In this document: positions 26,012-34,974 of the stretch, one piece after another
How the letters are laid out: each line of letters begins with the position of its first letter
Position numbering within the stretch: the stretch's first letter is position 1
Assembly: GCF_007751035.1 (NCBI RefSeq)
Contig: NZ_CP036433.1
Location: 6,987,001 to 7,051,000, forward strand
Length of the DNA stretch: 64,000 nt
Source: Lignipirellula cremea
Lineage (GTDB): Bacteria; Planctomycetota; Planctomycetia; Pirellulales; Pirellulaceae
Direction: 5' to 3'
Made by a program: the position numbers and the translations under genes
Notes under the pieces: model-generated
What the model saw: only the letters and a program-made list of their open reading frames with translations
What the model was told of the DNA's origin: nothing
The model's database searches: none

Positions 26012-28561
26012 ATGACCTGCCGTACCTGCCTGCCGCTTTTTGTCCTGTTTCTTCTCGTCATTCGGTCAGCGACGGGCCTGGCGGGGGAGATTCCCGCTGG
26101 TCCTGGCGGCTATACGTCGGGCGTGCGGCCGTTCTTTCAGGCTCACTGCATCCGGTGCCACGGGTCCGACGTTCGCAAAGGAGACATCACACTGCATGCG
26201 CTGAACGGGAGCCTGACGCCGGGGCCGGGGCTGGAACGGTGGGAAGTGATCCTCGACATGCTCAAGTCGGGACAAATGCCGCCAGAAGACGAGCCGCAGC
26301 CGGCCGGCGCCGATCGCCAGGCAGTGGCGCAGTGGATCGAAGCGAGTCTGCGCGACGGCGTCCAGCAAGCCGCCCAGACCGCGAAAGCTCCCACGGCGCG
26401 GCGTCTGACGAACTTTGAATACCAGAATACGATGCGCGACCTGCTGGGGTTTGAATTGAACCTGCTCGCGAATCTTCCGGAGGACCCGGTCAAGCCGTAT
26501 CACTTCAACAATACGGCCGAGTTCATGCTGATCGGCCCGGAGCAGATGGACCGTTACCTGGAGAATGCCCGGCGAGCGATGGCCAGCGCGATCGTGGACC
26601 CGGGCCCGCCCCAGGTGCATCGGACCGAGCGGACCTGGGACCCGGTCGATCCGCCGGAACGCGGCATGCAGCTGGACGAGATCGGCGTGTACGGCGGGGC
26701 GCGTCGTTACAGTGCGGCGTCGGGGATGGGCCTGAAAAGCTGGCCCGAAACGGGCGAGTACCGAATCCGCGTGACGGCCGCCGCCATCCTGCCGCCGGGG
26801 ATCGAAGAGGTCCCGCTCCGGCTGGTCATGGGCTACGGCGGCCTGGACCGGAACCAGTCGACGCTGCAGATCGCACCCGTCGGCTCCGTCCAGTTGCGGA
26901 ACACGGTCGATGACTTGCAGACCTTTGAGTTTCGCGGACGGATCGAGAACCATCCCGCGGAGCCCGGCCAGGTGACCGAGAAAGGGCAGCAGCCGTCGAA
27001 GATGGCGATCACGCCGCAGAACCTGTTCGATAACGGCCGGCTCAACGATCGCTTGGACCCGCTCGAGGCGCCGCGTGTGGTGGTCCGATCAATCGTGTTC
27101 GAGGCGCCGGTCGCCGACATCTGGCCGCCGCCGCATCATACGCGGATTCTCTTCGCATCTCCCTTGCGCACGAGCGATCCCGAGGCGTATGTCCGGGCGG
27201 TGCTCGACCGTTTTCTGACCCGCGCCTTCCGCCGACCCGCCACGCCGGACGAGGTCGAGCGGTTCTTCAAAATCTACGAGATCTTTGAGGCCGATTTTGC
27301 CACGCTGGAGCAGGCGATGCGCGAGACGCTGGCCATGGCGCTGGTCTCGCCGCAGTTCCTCTATCACACGACAGCCGCCCCGGATGCGGCGACCCGGCAA
27401 TATGCGCTGGCGTCGAAGCTCTCCTATTTTCTCTGGGGCAGCATGCCAGACGCGGAACTGCTGGACCTGGCGGCGGAAGGCCGGTTCGACGATCCCGCGG
27501 TCATCGACAAGCAGGTGCGTCGGCTGCTCGCGGACGATCGCTCACGGGATTTTGTGGACAACTTCACCACCCAGTGGCTGAGCCTGCAGAAGCTGCAGTC
27601 AGTGGCGATCAACACGCAGCTGTTTCCACGGTTTCTCTATCTGGTGCCCCGCGGCGAACGCGCCGGCACGGAGACGCCGTATCGTCCCACGATTCGCGAT
27701 TACATGCATGCCGAAACCGTCGGCTTCCTCCGCGAGCTGATCCGGCGGAACGCCAGCGTCCTGAACCTGGTGGACTCCGACTTCGCCGTGCTCAATGAAC
27801 CGCTGGCCGCCCATTACGAGATCCAGGGCGTGCAGGGAATCGAACTTCGCCCGGTCGCGATCCGGCCGCAGGACCACCTGGGCGGACTGCTCACCCAAGG
27901 TTCCATTCTGGTGGGCAACGCCACCGGGTCGTCGCCGCACCCGATCTACCGCGCTGTATGGCTGCGCGAGGCGATCCTGGGCGACGAGGTCAAGCCGCCG
28001 CCGGCCGATGTGCCGGCGCTCGCGGATTCGGCCGGCGATTCTGCGGACACGGCGGTGAATATCAAGGACCTGCTCGCGCTGCATCGGCAAAAGGAAAGCT
28101 GTAACGACTGCCACGTGCGGCTTGACCCTTGGGGCATTCCGTTCGAACGCTACAGTGCGATTGGCAAGTTTCAACCGCGGATTCCACCCAACGGCGCCCG
28201 GGTGCGTGGGTTCCGGCCGGAAGAAGACAACAGCCTGGCCGATTACCAGGACTATCTTGCCAGCATCAACACGATCGAAGTCGACGCCGTCGCCCGCGTA
28301 CCGCACGGTCCGCAAGTCGACGGGCTGCAGGAACTCAAAGACTATCTGTTGCGAGAACGCAAAGCAGAAATCGCCGAGAATGTGATCCGGCGACTGCTGA
28401 CGTACAGCCTCGGGCGCCAGCTGACGTACCGCGATCGATTCGCGGTGGAGCCGTTGCTCCAGCAGGCGCAAGCCAACGACTACCCACTGCGGGACATGAT
28501 CGTCTCGATCTGTCAAAGCAACCTCTTTCGAGAGATGGACTCCCCAGAAAAGGACGAGTGA
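26012..28561 (+). CDS. DUF1592-family secreted cytochrome (PSD1-type)
   Basis: The 849-residue protein has a signal peptide and a cytochrome-c-like N-terminus with CIRCHG (heme-binding CxxCH). The usual series of planctomycete domains follows: DUF1587 (RRLTNFEYQNTMRDLLGFEL), a carbohydrate-binding-like central segment, DUF1595, DUF1592 (LASKLSYFLWGSMPDAELLD), DUF1588 (GSILVGNATGSSPHPIYRAV, plus CNDCHVRLDPWGIPFERY with a second CxxCH) and DUF1585 (VIRRLLTYSLGRQLTYRDR). I chose ATG 26012; a TTG 10 codons earlier is an alternative. It probably works in the periplasm, and overlaps the next gene, a DUF1552 protein, as is usual. Confidence 0.92.
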   Translation: MTCRTCLPLFVLFLLVIRSATGLAGEIPAGPGGYTSGVRPFFQAHCIRCHGSDVRKGDITLHALNGSLTPGPGLERWEVILDMLKSGQMPPEDEPQPAGADRQAVAQWIEASLRDGVQQAAQTAKAPTARRLTNFEYQNTMRDLLGFELNLLANLPEDPVKPYHFNNTAEFMLIGPEQMDRYLENARRAMASAIVDPGPPQVHRTERTWDPVDPPERGMQLDEIGVYGGARRYSAASGMGLKSWPETGEYRIRVTAAAILPPGIEEVPLRLVMGYGGLDRNQSTLQIAPVGSVQLRNTVDDLQTFEFRGRIENHPAEPGQVTEKGQQPSKMAITPQNLFDNGRLNDRLDPLEAPRVVVRSIVFEAPVADIWPPPHHTRILFASPLRTSDPEAYVRAVLDRFLTRAFRRPATPDEVERFFKIYEIFEADFATLEQAMRETLAMALVSPQFLYHTTAAPDAATRQYALASKLSYFLWGSMPDAELLDLAAEGRFDDPAVIDKQVRRLLADDRSRDFVDNFTTQWLSLQKLQSVAINTQLFPRFLYLVPRGERAGTETPYRPTIRDYMHAETVGFLRELIRRNASVLNLVDSDFAVLNEPLAAHYEIQGVQGIELRPVAIRPQDHLGGLLTQGSILVGNATGSSPHPIYRAVWLREAILGDEVKPPPADVPALADSAGDSADTAVNIKDLLALHRQKESCNDCHVRLDPWGIPFERYSAIGKFQPRIPPNGARVRGFRPEEDNSLADYQDYLASINTIEVDAVARVPHGPQVDGLQELKDYLLRERKAEIAENVIRRLLTYSLGRQLTYRDRFAVEPLLQQAQANDYPLRDMIVSICQSNLFREMDSPEKDE

Positions 28562-29901
28562 TGGGAACAAAATCCTGGCAAATAACGCGACGAGAAATGC
28601 TGCGCGGCAGCGGTGTGGCGCTCGCCTTGCCGCTGCTCAATGGCATGCGCTGGGCCAAAGCGGCCGAAGGCGCGGAGCCGCCCAAACGGATGGTCGTCAG
28701 CTACATTTCTTATGGCGTGTACGAACCCCAGGGCGACAAGGGCTCCCACCATGACTGGAGCTGGTGGCCGTGCAAAGACCCCGGTCCGCTGACATTCAAC
28801 AAAACAACGGCCCCGTTCGAGCCGCTGCGGGATTACGTCAGCTATCTCCGCGGCCTCGATCACGCCGGGGGCTACGCCCTGGGCGGGCACAGCAGTTGCG
28901 ACGTCTTCGCCACCGGCGCCAACATGGCGGGCGACGAAACGTCCAACAACATTTCCGTCGACCAGCTCGCGGCGAAAAGGAACGGGCACAAAACACGCTA
29001 TCCTTCCCTGGTCATGGGCTCCGAAGGCGGCACGGGTTCCTATGGCCAGAGCAGGACGCTCTCCCACTACGGCCCGGGGCGCCCCATTCCTGCGCTGCAC
29101 CGTCCGCAAGACATTTTCAATCGCCTGTTCCAGCCGTACGCCGGCAAGAGTGTCAACCAGGTCCGCGCTGGGCTCAAGCGGGAAGCGAGCGTCCTTGACC
29201 TGATGCGGGAAAACTCCCGATCGCTGCATGGTCGCCTGGGCCGGGAAGACCAGCGCAAGCTGGACGAATACCTCGATTCGATCCGCGCTTTAGAGCAGCG
29301 GGTCGAACGGACCAGCGAGTGGACGCACCAGCCGCTGCCCCAGGTCGACGCCAAGGGGCTTAACCTGGAAGCCAGTTACCAGGACCCGGTCGAATACCTT
29401 CGCTGCATGTACGATCTGCTTTACCTGGCGCTGCGCACCGACTCCACGCGGTACGCCAGTTTTATGCTGGAGAGCGAGTTTTCCACCTCCAACGAAGTCG
29501 GCAAGTTTGCGACCCGGGTGCTCGGTTACAGCGGCCAGACGCACGACATCGCCCACAAGCGTCCGGCCGAATCCGGCCTGTGGGACAACTGGCGCGCCCA
29601 GCAGCATGCGTACTTTCTTGATCGCCTGCGGAACACTCCCGAGGGCGACGGCAACATGCTCGACCAGACGGTAGTGCTCTGGGGGTCGGCCCATCCGCAC
29701 CAGTCCCACAGCACGAAGAACTACCCCCTCCAGATCGCCGGCGGCAATACCCTGGGCTTCCGGCACGGCGCCTTGCACGCCTTTGAAGGGGACAAGAAGG
29801 TCCCGCTGGCGAACCTGTTCGTCTCCATGCTCAATGCGGTCGATGCGCCGACCGAACGTTTTGCCGACAGCACCGGCCCGCTGACCGAGGTCCTCGGCTG
29901 A
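28561..29901 (+). CDS. DUF1552 protein, Tat-exported
   Basis: The 446-residue product has a Tat leader (TRREMLRGSGVALALPLL) followed by the DUF1552 pattern: RMVVSYISYGVYEP, then YVSYLRGLDHAGGYALGGHS and SEGGTGSYGQSRTLSHYGPG. The ATG at 28561 overlaps the stop of the DUF1592 gene (TGATG), so the two are translationally coupled. The pair is one of the commonest planctomycete gene modules. DUF1552 resembles DUF1501 in the sulfatase-like superfamily; activity is unknown. Confidence 0.9.
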   Translation: MGTKSWQITRREMLRGSGVALALPLLNGMRWAKAAEGAEPPKRMVVSYISYGVYEPQGDKGSHHDWSWWPCKDPGPLTFNKTTAPFEPLRDYVSYLRGLDHAGGYALGGHSSCDVFATGANMAGDETSNNISVDQLAAKRNGHKTRYPSLVMGSEGGTGSYGQSRTLSHYGPGRPIPALHRPQDIFNRLFQPYAGKSVNQVRAGLKREASVLDLMRENSRSLHGRLGREDQRKLDEYLDSIRALEQRVERTSEWTHQPLPQVDAKGLNLEASYQDPVEYLRCMYDLLYLALRTDSTRYASFMLESEFSTSNEVGKFATRVLGYSGQTHDIAHKRPAESGLWDNWRAQQHAYFLDRLRNTPEGDGNMLDQTVVLWGSAHPHQSHSTKNYPLQIAGGNTLGFRHGALHAFEGDKKVPLANLFVSMLNAVDAPTERFADSTGPLTEVLG

Positions 29902-29904
29902 CCC

Positions 29905-30558
29905 ATGAAACGCGTGAATCGCTACCTTCTGATCGTCTGCTTGCTGCTCCCGGGAACGGTGTCCGCCGCCGACGCTTTGCCGCGCGTGCTGATTCTCGGC
30001 GACAGCATCTATAACGAACCCTCCCGCAAGGTTGCCAGCGAACTGAAAGAGCGAGCCAGCGTCGTCTGGAAGAATCCGGGCGACACCGCCACGGCGCTGG
30101 CGCAGCTCGATACGTTACTCGGCGAAGAACCGTGGGACGTGATCCATTTCAACTTTGGTCTGGCGGACCTGCACTACAGGGACCCTCGCACGCAAGCCAT
30201 CCGGGCGCTGAGCAAGCGCGCTGGCGGCGTCCGCGTGACCTCGCCGGAAGACTACGAAGCCCGTCTTGACGAACTGGCCGAGCGTCTGGGCAAATCCAGC
30301 GCAAAACGGATCTGGGCCAGCACCACGCCCATTCTTCGGCCCAAGCCGGAGTCTCTGTACGATATCGGCTCCGAGATCGAATATAACTCCATTGCCGCCC
30401 GGGTCATGGCGAAGCACCGGATCACGGTCAACGATCTGCACGCTTTTGTCGGCCGGCAGATCGACCAGCAGAAGCCGCCGGAGATGTTCGACTTCCGGGG
30501 GATCGACCTCCACTTGCCGATCTTGAAAGCAATCCAGGCAGAGCTGGACAAACGTTAA
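29905..30558 (+). CDS. Secreted SGNH/GDSL-type hydrolase
   Basis: The 217-residue protein has a signal peptide (1-22) and then VLILGDSIYNEP (block I with the nucleophile Ser), FNFGLADLHY (block III region) and GIDLHLPILK with Asp and His near the C-terminus (block V). This is the SGNH hydrolase layout of esterases and lipases. It starts 3 nt after the DUF1552 gene, so the three genes from 26012 form an operon. The function may be deacylation of a sugar. Confidence 0.8.
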   Translation: MKRVNRYLLIVCLLLPGTVSAADALPRVLILGDSIYNEPSRKVASELKERASVVWKNPGDTATALAQLDTLLGEEPWDVIHFNFGLADLHYRDPRTQAIRALSKRAGGVRVTSPEDYEARLDELAERLGKSSAKRIWASTTPILRPKPESLYDIGSEIEYNSIAARVMAKHRITVNDLHAFVGRQIDQQKPPEMFDFRGIDLHLPILKAIQAELDKR

Positions 30559-30894
30559 GCGGCGAGGGAAACGTGGGAATGTAAAGATTCCTTTTCCGGC
30601 GCCAGCCTGCCCTGGCAAAGCTTGCGTCGCCCAATACGCCATCACGGTTTCCACTTTCTGGAGGAGCAACGGGCCCGCGTCGAGTTTCGGCGGTCCGAAT
30701 GGCAGAGTGCGCCCAGAAGGGTTATTTCGTTTCACACGCTCCGTCCCTCTCATTCTCCTAAGTGAAACCCTGGTATTTTACCGATCTCCTGGCGGCGCCT
30801 TAATGCAATTCGCGTGCTAGAGTTTCCCAGACGCTTCCTTTGCCGGGACCTGGAACGCGCCTGACGAATGCTGCCCCCGTTTCTTGAGGATTTC
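30559..30894. other. Intergenic region, no gene recognised
   Basis: This 336-bp stretch has a long open frame on the minus strand that is the antisense of the SGNH gene and its downstream region. I see no supported gene or terminator. Confidence 0.4.
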
Positions 30895-31356
30895 ATGTAC
30901 CAGCTTGTTTACCTCAGTCTCGCTTCGCACGACTTCCCTGCCTCCGAACTGAAAGACCTCCTCGCGATCGCGCGTAAAAACAACGTGGACCTTGGTATTA
31001 CGGGCATGCTGATCTATCGCGACCGCGTCTTCATGCAGGTGCTGGAAGGCGATGAGTTAGCGGTTGAGAAGTTGTATCAAAAAATTAAGGCTGACCCCCG
31101 CCACGAAAACTGCAAAGTCCTGCTGGCGACGCGCGTGCCGCAACGAAGTTTTGACCTGTGGAGCATGGGCTTCTATCATGCCGGCGAAAACCGTCTGACG
31201 GAATTACCCGGCTTTATCGATTTCTTCGGTGAGCACTTCCCCACCGATCTCTCCCAGGTCAGCGGCGATTTGGCGCGACGGCTCTTGCTGGCATTTCGCA
31301 GAGAGCGCTGGAAAGGCGCCGTCGAGACGGAATCGACGGTATCGCCCCACGCCTGA
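30895..31356 (+). CDS. BLUF-domain blue-light sensor
   Basis: The 153-residue protein is almost entirely a BLUF domain, which binds FAD and senses blue light. Visible key residues are Tyr6 in LVYLS, Asn30, Gln48 in FMQVLEGD and the Trp89/Met91 pair in LWSMGF. The remaining C-terminus (about 95-153) is short and helical, so this is a single-domain or short-BLUF protein with no fused output enzyme. I use ATG 30895, which has GAGGA 6 nt upstream. A partner in signalling must be encoded elsewhere. Confidence 0.88.
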   Translation: MYQLVYLSLASHDFPASELKDLLAIARKNNVDLGITGMLIYRDRVFMQVLEGDELAVEKLYQKIKADPRHENCKVLLATRVPQRSFDLWSMGFYHAGENRLTELPGFIDFFGEHFPTDLSQVSGDLARRLLLAFRRERWKGAVETESTVSPHA

Positions 31357-31825
31357 CATCAGGCGAAACGACATCCCCCATAAAGCGGCAAGGCGTTAAC
31401 CGCCGGACCGTCGAGCACGACACGCCCCATCGGTTGTGCATTCCGTCGCGTCCCAAGCCCCTCTTCCCGCGACACTCGACGTCCAGCCGCGGATCGCAGT
31501 CCGCAGAGAATCGCCAGCGCGTGGCCAGGCCGATCTTCGCCTGTCTCTGTCAACAAGTGTTCCCTCACCGTGATAAAGGTGACAGGCGTCGCCGGCTGCA
31601 AGGTCGACAAAGCAACTTCACGGCGCCAGGCAGGACGGCCGCGAAGAACCTCAGAAAAACCAGGCTGAGAAGGCTTTCACGACAGGCTCCCTGCCTTGCC
31701 ATCCATCAGCGTGCGGGCGGAACCAACTCTTCGCAAACTGCCTATATATTGTGAGGCGCAACCGGCCCTGGTATATTTTGGGCCGTCGCATTTGTCGTAC
31801 AGGCAAGCTGTGAAAGCGAGTCGCA
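31357..31825. other. Intergenic region, no gene recognised
   Basis: Both strands have open frames of 60-107 codons here, but none has a good ribosome site or family resemblance. Nothing further is seen. Confidence 0.35.
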
Positions 31826-32572
31826 ATGTTTGGCTGGTTTAAACCTCAATGCCCCGTAGACGCAGCCGCCAAACGGTGGATGGAAGACCGTCTTCAATGG
31901 CTATCGGAGGAGTTCGGCCGCGATACGTTCACCCGCCGCGCCATGATCCTGCCGACCAACGACTTCTTTCCTGATCCGATGGACGGCACTGAGGCCAGCG
32001 TTCGCAATCTTCTCGATCAGGTCTGCCGGTATATGGACGTCGATCCGGACCGCGTCGAGCTCGAACTGTTCACCAACCCGACGGAATTGTGGCTCGTCAA
32101 CGACGACGGCAAATACCTTCCCACCGGCGCCGCGGGGTTATACGAGGAACAGAACGGCAAAACGGTCATCCATATTGAAACCTCGGGAATGTTGAATCTG
32201 TCCAGCTTTGTCGGCACGATGGCTCATGAACTGGCGCACCTGCGACTCATGGGCGAGGGTCGCGTCCACGGCGACGAGTACGACAATGAACTGCTGACCG
32301 ATCTGACCGCCGTCTTCCATGGCTTTGGCATCTTCCTCGGGAACTCGCCGCGCAACTCGGACAGCCTGAACAGCCAATGGCCCGGCACGGATCTCAGGCG
32401 CCCCGAATACATGACCTTACCCATGTTCGCCTATGCCCTGGCGCACACTGCCTGGTTCCGCGGTCAACGCAAACCCGACTGGCTCCCCTTTCTGTCATTT
32501 GACCTGAAACCCTGCTTCCGCCAAGGCATCCGGTATCTCATGGAAACCGGGAATTCCACCTTCCGTCCCTGA
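31826..32572 (+). CDS. Putative zinc metallopeptidase-like protein
   Basis: The 248-residue cytoplasmic protein has a HELAHL motif (134-139), with Glu155 and an AVFHGFG segment downstream. This fits the zinc-binding core of gluzincin-like peptidases, which use HExxH plus a downstream Glu. I cannot name a family. The N-terminus has no signal peptide. Peptidase activity is an inference from the motif alone. Confidence 0.65.
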   Translation: MFGWFKPQCPVDAAAKRWMEDRLQWLSEEFGRDTFTRRAMILPTNDFFPDPMDGTEASVRNLLDQVCRYMDVDPDRVELELFTNPTELWLVNDDGKYLPTGAAGLYEEQNGKTVIHIETSGMLNLSSFVGTMAHELAHLRLMGEGRVHGDEYDNELLTDLTAVFHGFGIFLGNSPRNSDSLNSQWPGTDLRRPEYMTLPMFAYALAHTAWFRGQRKPDWLPFLSFDLKPCFRQGIRYLMETGNSTFRP

Positions 32573-32844
32573 GCCCCGGCCTGAAAACGCCATGAACATT
32601 TATGGGGCGGATATCGCGGAGAGAATGGCCGAATCCGAAGGATGGCCTGAAGTGGCGCCCAAAAACCGGACACCCACTCTCCTGGTCGGAACGGCCGGTG
32701 GGTGTCTTGAAGGAAGTTCCTTGACGGGAGTTTCTCTTCAGAGACTCCATTTGCACTGCGAGTAACAACTGCCACAGTAAAGATTAACTGGCGCTTTCTT
32801 TCGCTCCTTCCTATGATGCGGCGTTCCGCTTTATTGGTAAAACA

Positions 32845-33420
32845 ATGGCAATCACCCATGTAAACAGGCAAGGCCAGACTTACTACCTCCACGTTGGCGT
32901 AACGCGAACGGGCAAGCCGCAATTCTATTTCTCCAAGTCGCCGGAAGGTACGCTCGCCGATCACCTGCCGGAAGAATTCGAGATTCACACGTTGCCCTCG
33001 GGCCAGGTCACGGTTCGCCGTGCACGTCCGCGAATCATCACCGACGAAGAACTTCAGGTCGTAGAGCGAGAACTGGCGCAGGCGGCAACGGGTCTTCGCG
33101 GCTACGTCGAACGAGACGGCAAAATCCTGACCGTGTATGCGGCCGACGTCGGAGGCGACATGAGGGAGCTTCTCCAACGGTTCACACCGTTCGCGACGAG
33201 GGAATCCCTTGAGGACATCGTGAGCTATTCCTCGCGTTACGAGCCCGTCTTCCGGTTTGTGCTGAGCGACGCGAAGAAGCGTCGGTATCAGGCACAGCGA
33301 TACTGTTTCCGGGGATCGATCGATGACTGGATTGCCATTGGCGTCGCGGGAAGCCTGGAGGACCTCGCGCGATTCTTCTTGAGGCACATTGGCAAGGATT
33401 CGTACTATGACCTGATTTAG
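32845..33420 (+). CDS. Hypothetical protein
   Basis: The 191-residue soluble protein begins AITHVNRQGQTYYLHVGVT and contains RIITDEELQVVERELAQAA. It has no signal peptide, membrane helix or known motif. A strong start with no other candidate in frame and protein-like composition make it a real gene. Function unknown. Confidence 0.6.
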   Translation: MAITHVNRQGQTYYLHVGVTRTGKPQFYFSKSPEGTLADHLPEEFEIHTLPSGQVTVRRARPRIITDEELQVVERELAQAATGLRGYVERDGKILTVYAADVGGDMRELLQRFTPFATRESLEDIVSYSSRYEPVFRFVLSDAKKRRYQAQRYCFRGSIDDWIAIGVAGSLEDLARFFLRHIGKDSYYDLI

Positions 33421-33550
33421 CAGCAGGGGAAAGGAGTGTCGCAATCGTGTCGCTGTGACACAACGCGACACACCGAGAATGCCGCAGCGGACGCCAGACT
33501 GCCGCTGGCGTCCGGGGAATGGCCGGACGAGTCGTCTCTGGCGAACTTCC

Positions 33551-34942
33551 CTACGCCAGCAGGTCGTGGACGACGTTGCCGTAGACGTCGGTCAGGCGGA
33601 AGTCGCGGCCGGCGTAGCGGTAGGTCAGCTGCTCGTGGTCCAGGCCCAGCAGGTGCAGCATGGTGGCGTGCAGGTCGTGGATGTGCACCTTGTTTTCGAT
33701 CGCCACGGCGCCAGTTTCATCGGTCTTGCCGTAGGCCTGGCCGCCCTGGATGCCGCCGCCAGCGGCGACGTAGGTGAAGCCGCGGCTGTTGTGGTTGCTG
33801 CCGCCGGTCGGATTGGAAAGCGGCGTGCGGCCGAACTCTCCGCCCCAGACAATGAGCGTATCCTTCAACATGTCGCGATCTTTGAGATCCTGCAGCAGGG
33901 CCGCGAACGGCTTGTCGATGGCCGTGCAGTTGCCGGCGACTTCGGTCGCATGGTTGCCGTGCTGGTCCCAGTTGGAATGGCAGACCTCGATATAACGCAC
34001 GCCCGCTTCGGCCAGGCGCCGGGCCCACAGGCACTGGCGGCCAAAGTCGTCGTCCAGGCAACGGCCCACTTTCTGCGTCTTGCCGACGTTATAGCGTTCG
34101 AGCGTTTCCGCACTTTCGTTCGTCAGGTCAAGCACGTCGGTCGCCGAAGTCTGCATGCGGAAGCCCAGCTCGAGCGATTCGATCACGCCTTCTAACTGCG
34201 TATCGACGCCCGACCGTTCCAGCAGCCCCTGGTTCATCTCCTGGACCATGTCCAGTTGCCGCCGCTGGAGCGTATCGGGCAGGGATCCCGCCACGTTCCG
34301 GATGCCGGCCGTCGCCATGTTGGCGCCGACGTTGCCGATGGAAGTGCCCTGGTAGATCGCCGGCAAAAAGGCGCTGCCATAGTTCTGGGCGCCGCCGACG
34401 CGGGTCTCCGGATTGATGGAAATGAAGCCGGGCAGATTCTGGTTCTCGGTTCCCAGACCGTACAGCACCCAGGCGCCGACGGAAGGGCGGGCAAAGCGGA
34501 AGTCGCCCGTGTGCATCATCAGGTACGACTGCGGATGGTTCGGCAGGTCGGTGTGCATGCTGTTGATCAGGCACAGATCGTCGGCGTGTTTGGCCAGGTG
34601 CGGCAGCGTGTCGGCGATCCACAGGCCGCTTTCGCCGTGCTGGCTGAACGGGGTGATCGAACCAGCCGGGCCGGAGCTTTTCCCTTTGCCGCCTTTGGCA
34701 GGGGTGGAAATGATCGGACCTTTACGATCCCGCGGCTTGTAGTCGAACGTATCGCACTGGGCCGGGGCGCCGCGCATGCAGAGGAAGATGACCCGTTTGG
34801 CTTTTGGCTCAAAGTGGGGCGCCTTGGGCTGCAGCGGGGAAGCGGCTTTGGCGGCCTGGCTTTCCTGGGCGCAGAGACCGGCCAGGGCGAGGGCTCCAAA
34901 GCCGGCTGAAGCCGTTTGTAGCATCTGACGACGGCTGAACAT
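33551..34942 (-). CDS. DUF1501 protein, exported
   Basis: The 463-residue product starts at ATG 34942 (AAGGAG upstream) with a twin-Arg leader SRRQMLQTASAGFGALALAG. It shows RVIFLCMRGAPAQCDTFDYKP, YIEVCHSNWDQHGNH, DTLIVWGGEFGRTP and the terminal HDLHATMLHLLGLDHEQLTY expected of DUF1501. The upstream gene is a PSCyt1-DUF1549-DUF1553 protein with 32 nt between stop and start, so they form the standard operon. This is a second, distinct copy of the pair at 16708-20111. Confidence 0.92.
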   Translation of the reverse strand: MFSRRQMLQTASAGFGALALAGLCAQESQAAKAASPLQPKAPHFEPKAKRVIFLCMRGAPAQCDTFDYKPRDRKGPIISTPAKGGKGKSSGPAGSITPFSQHGESGLWIADTLPHLAKHADDLCLINSMHTDLPNHPQSYLMMHTGDFRFARPSVGAWVLYGLGTENQNLPGFISINPETRVGGAQNYGSAFLPAIYQGTSIGNVGANMATAGIRNVAGSLPDTLQRRQLDMVQEMNQGLLERSGVDTQLEGVIESLELGFRMQTSATDVLDLTNESAETLERYNVGKTQKVGRCLDDDFGRQCLWARRLAEAGVRYIEVCHSNWDQHGNHATEVAGNCTAIDKPFAALLQDLKDRDMLKDTLIVWGGEFGRTPLSNPTGGSNHNSRGFTYVAAGGGIQGGQAYGKTDETGAVAIENKVHIHDLHATMLHLLGLDHEQLTYRYAGRDFRLTDVYGNVVHDLLA

Positions 34943-34974
34943 GAACTGCTCCTTCAGAAGAAAGCGAATGATCT

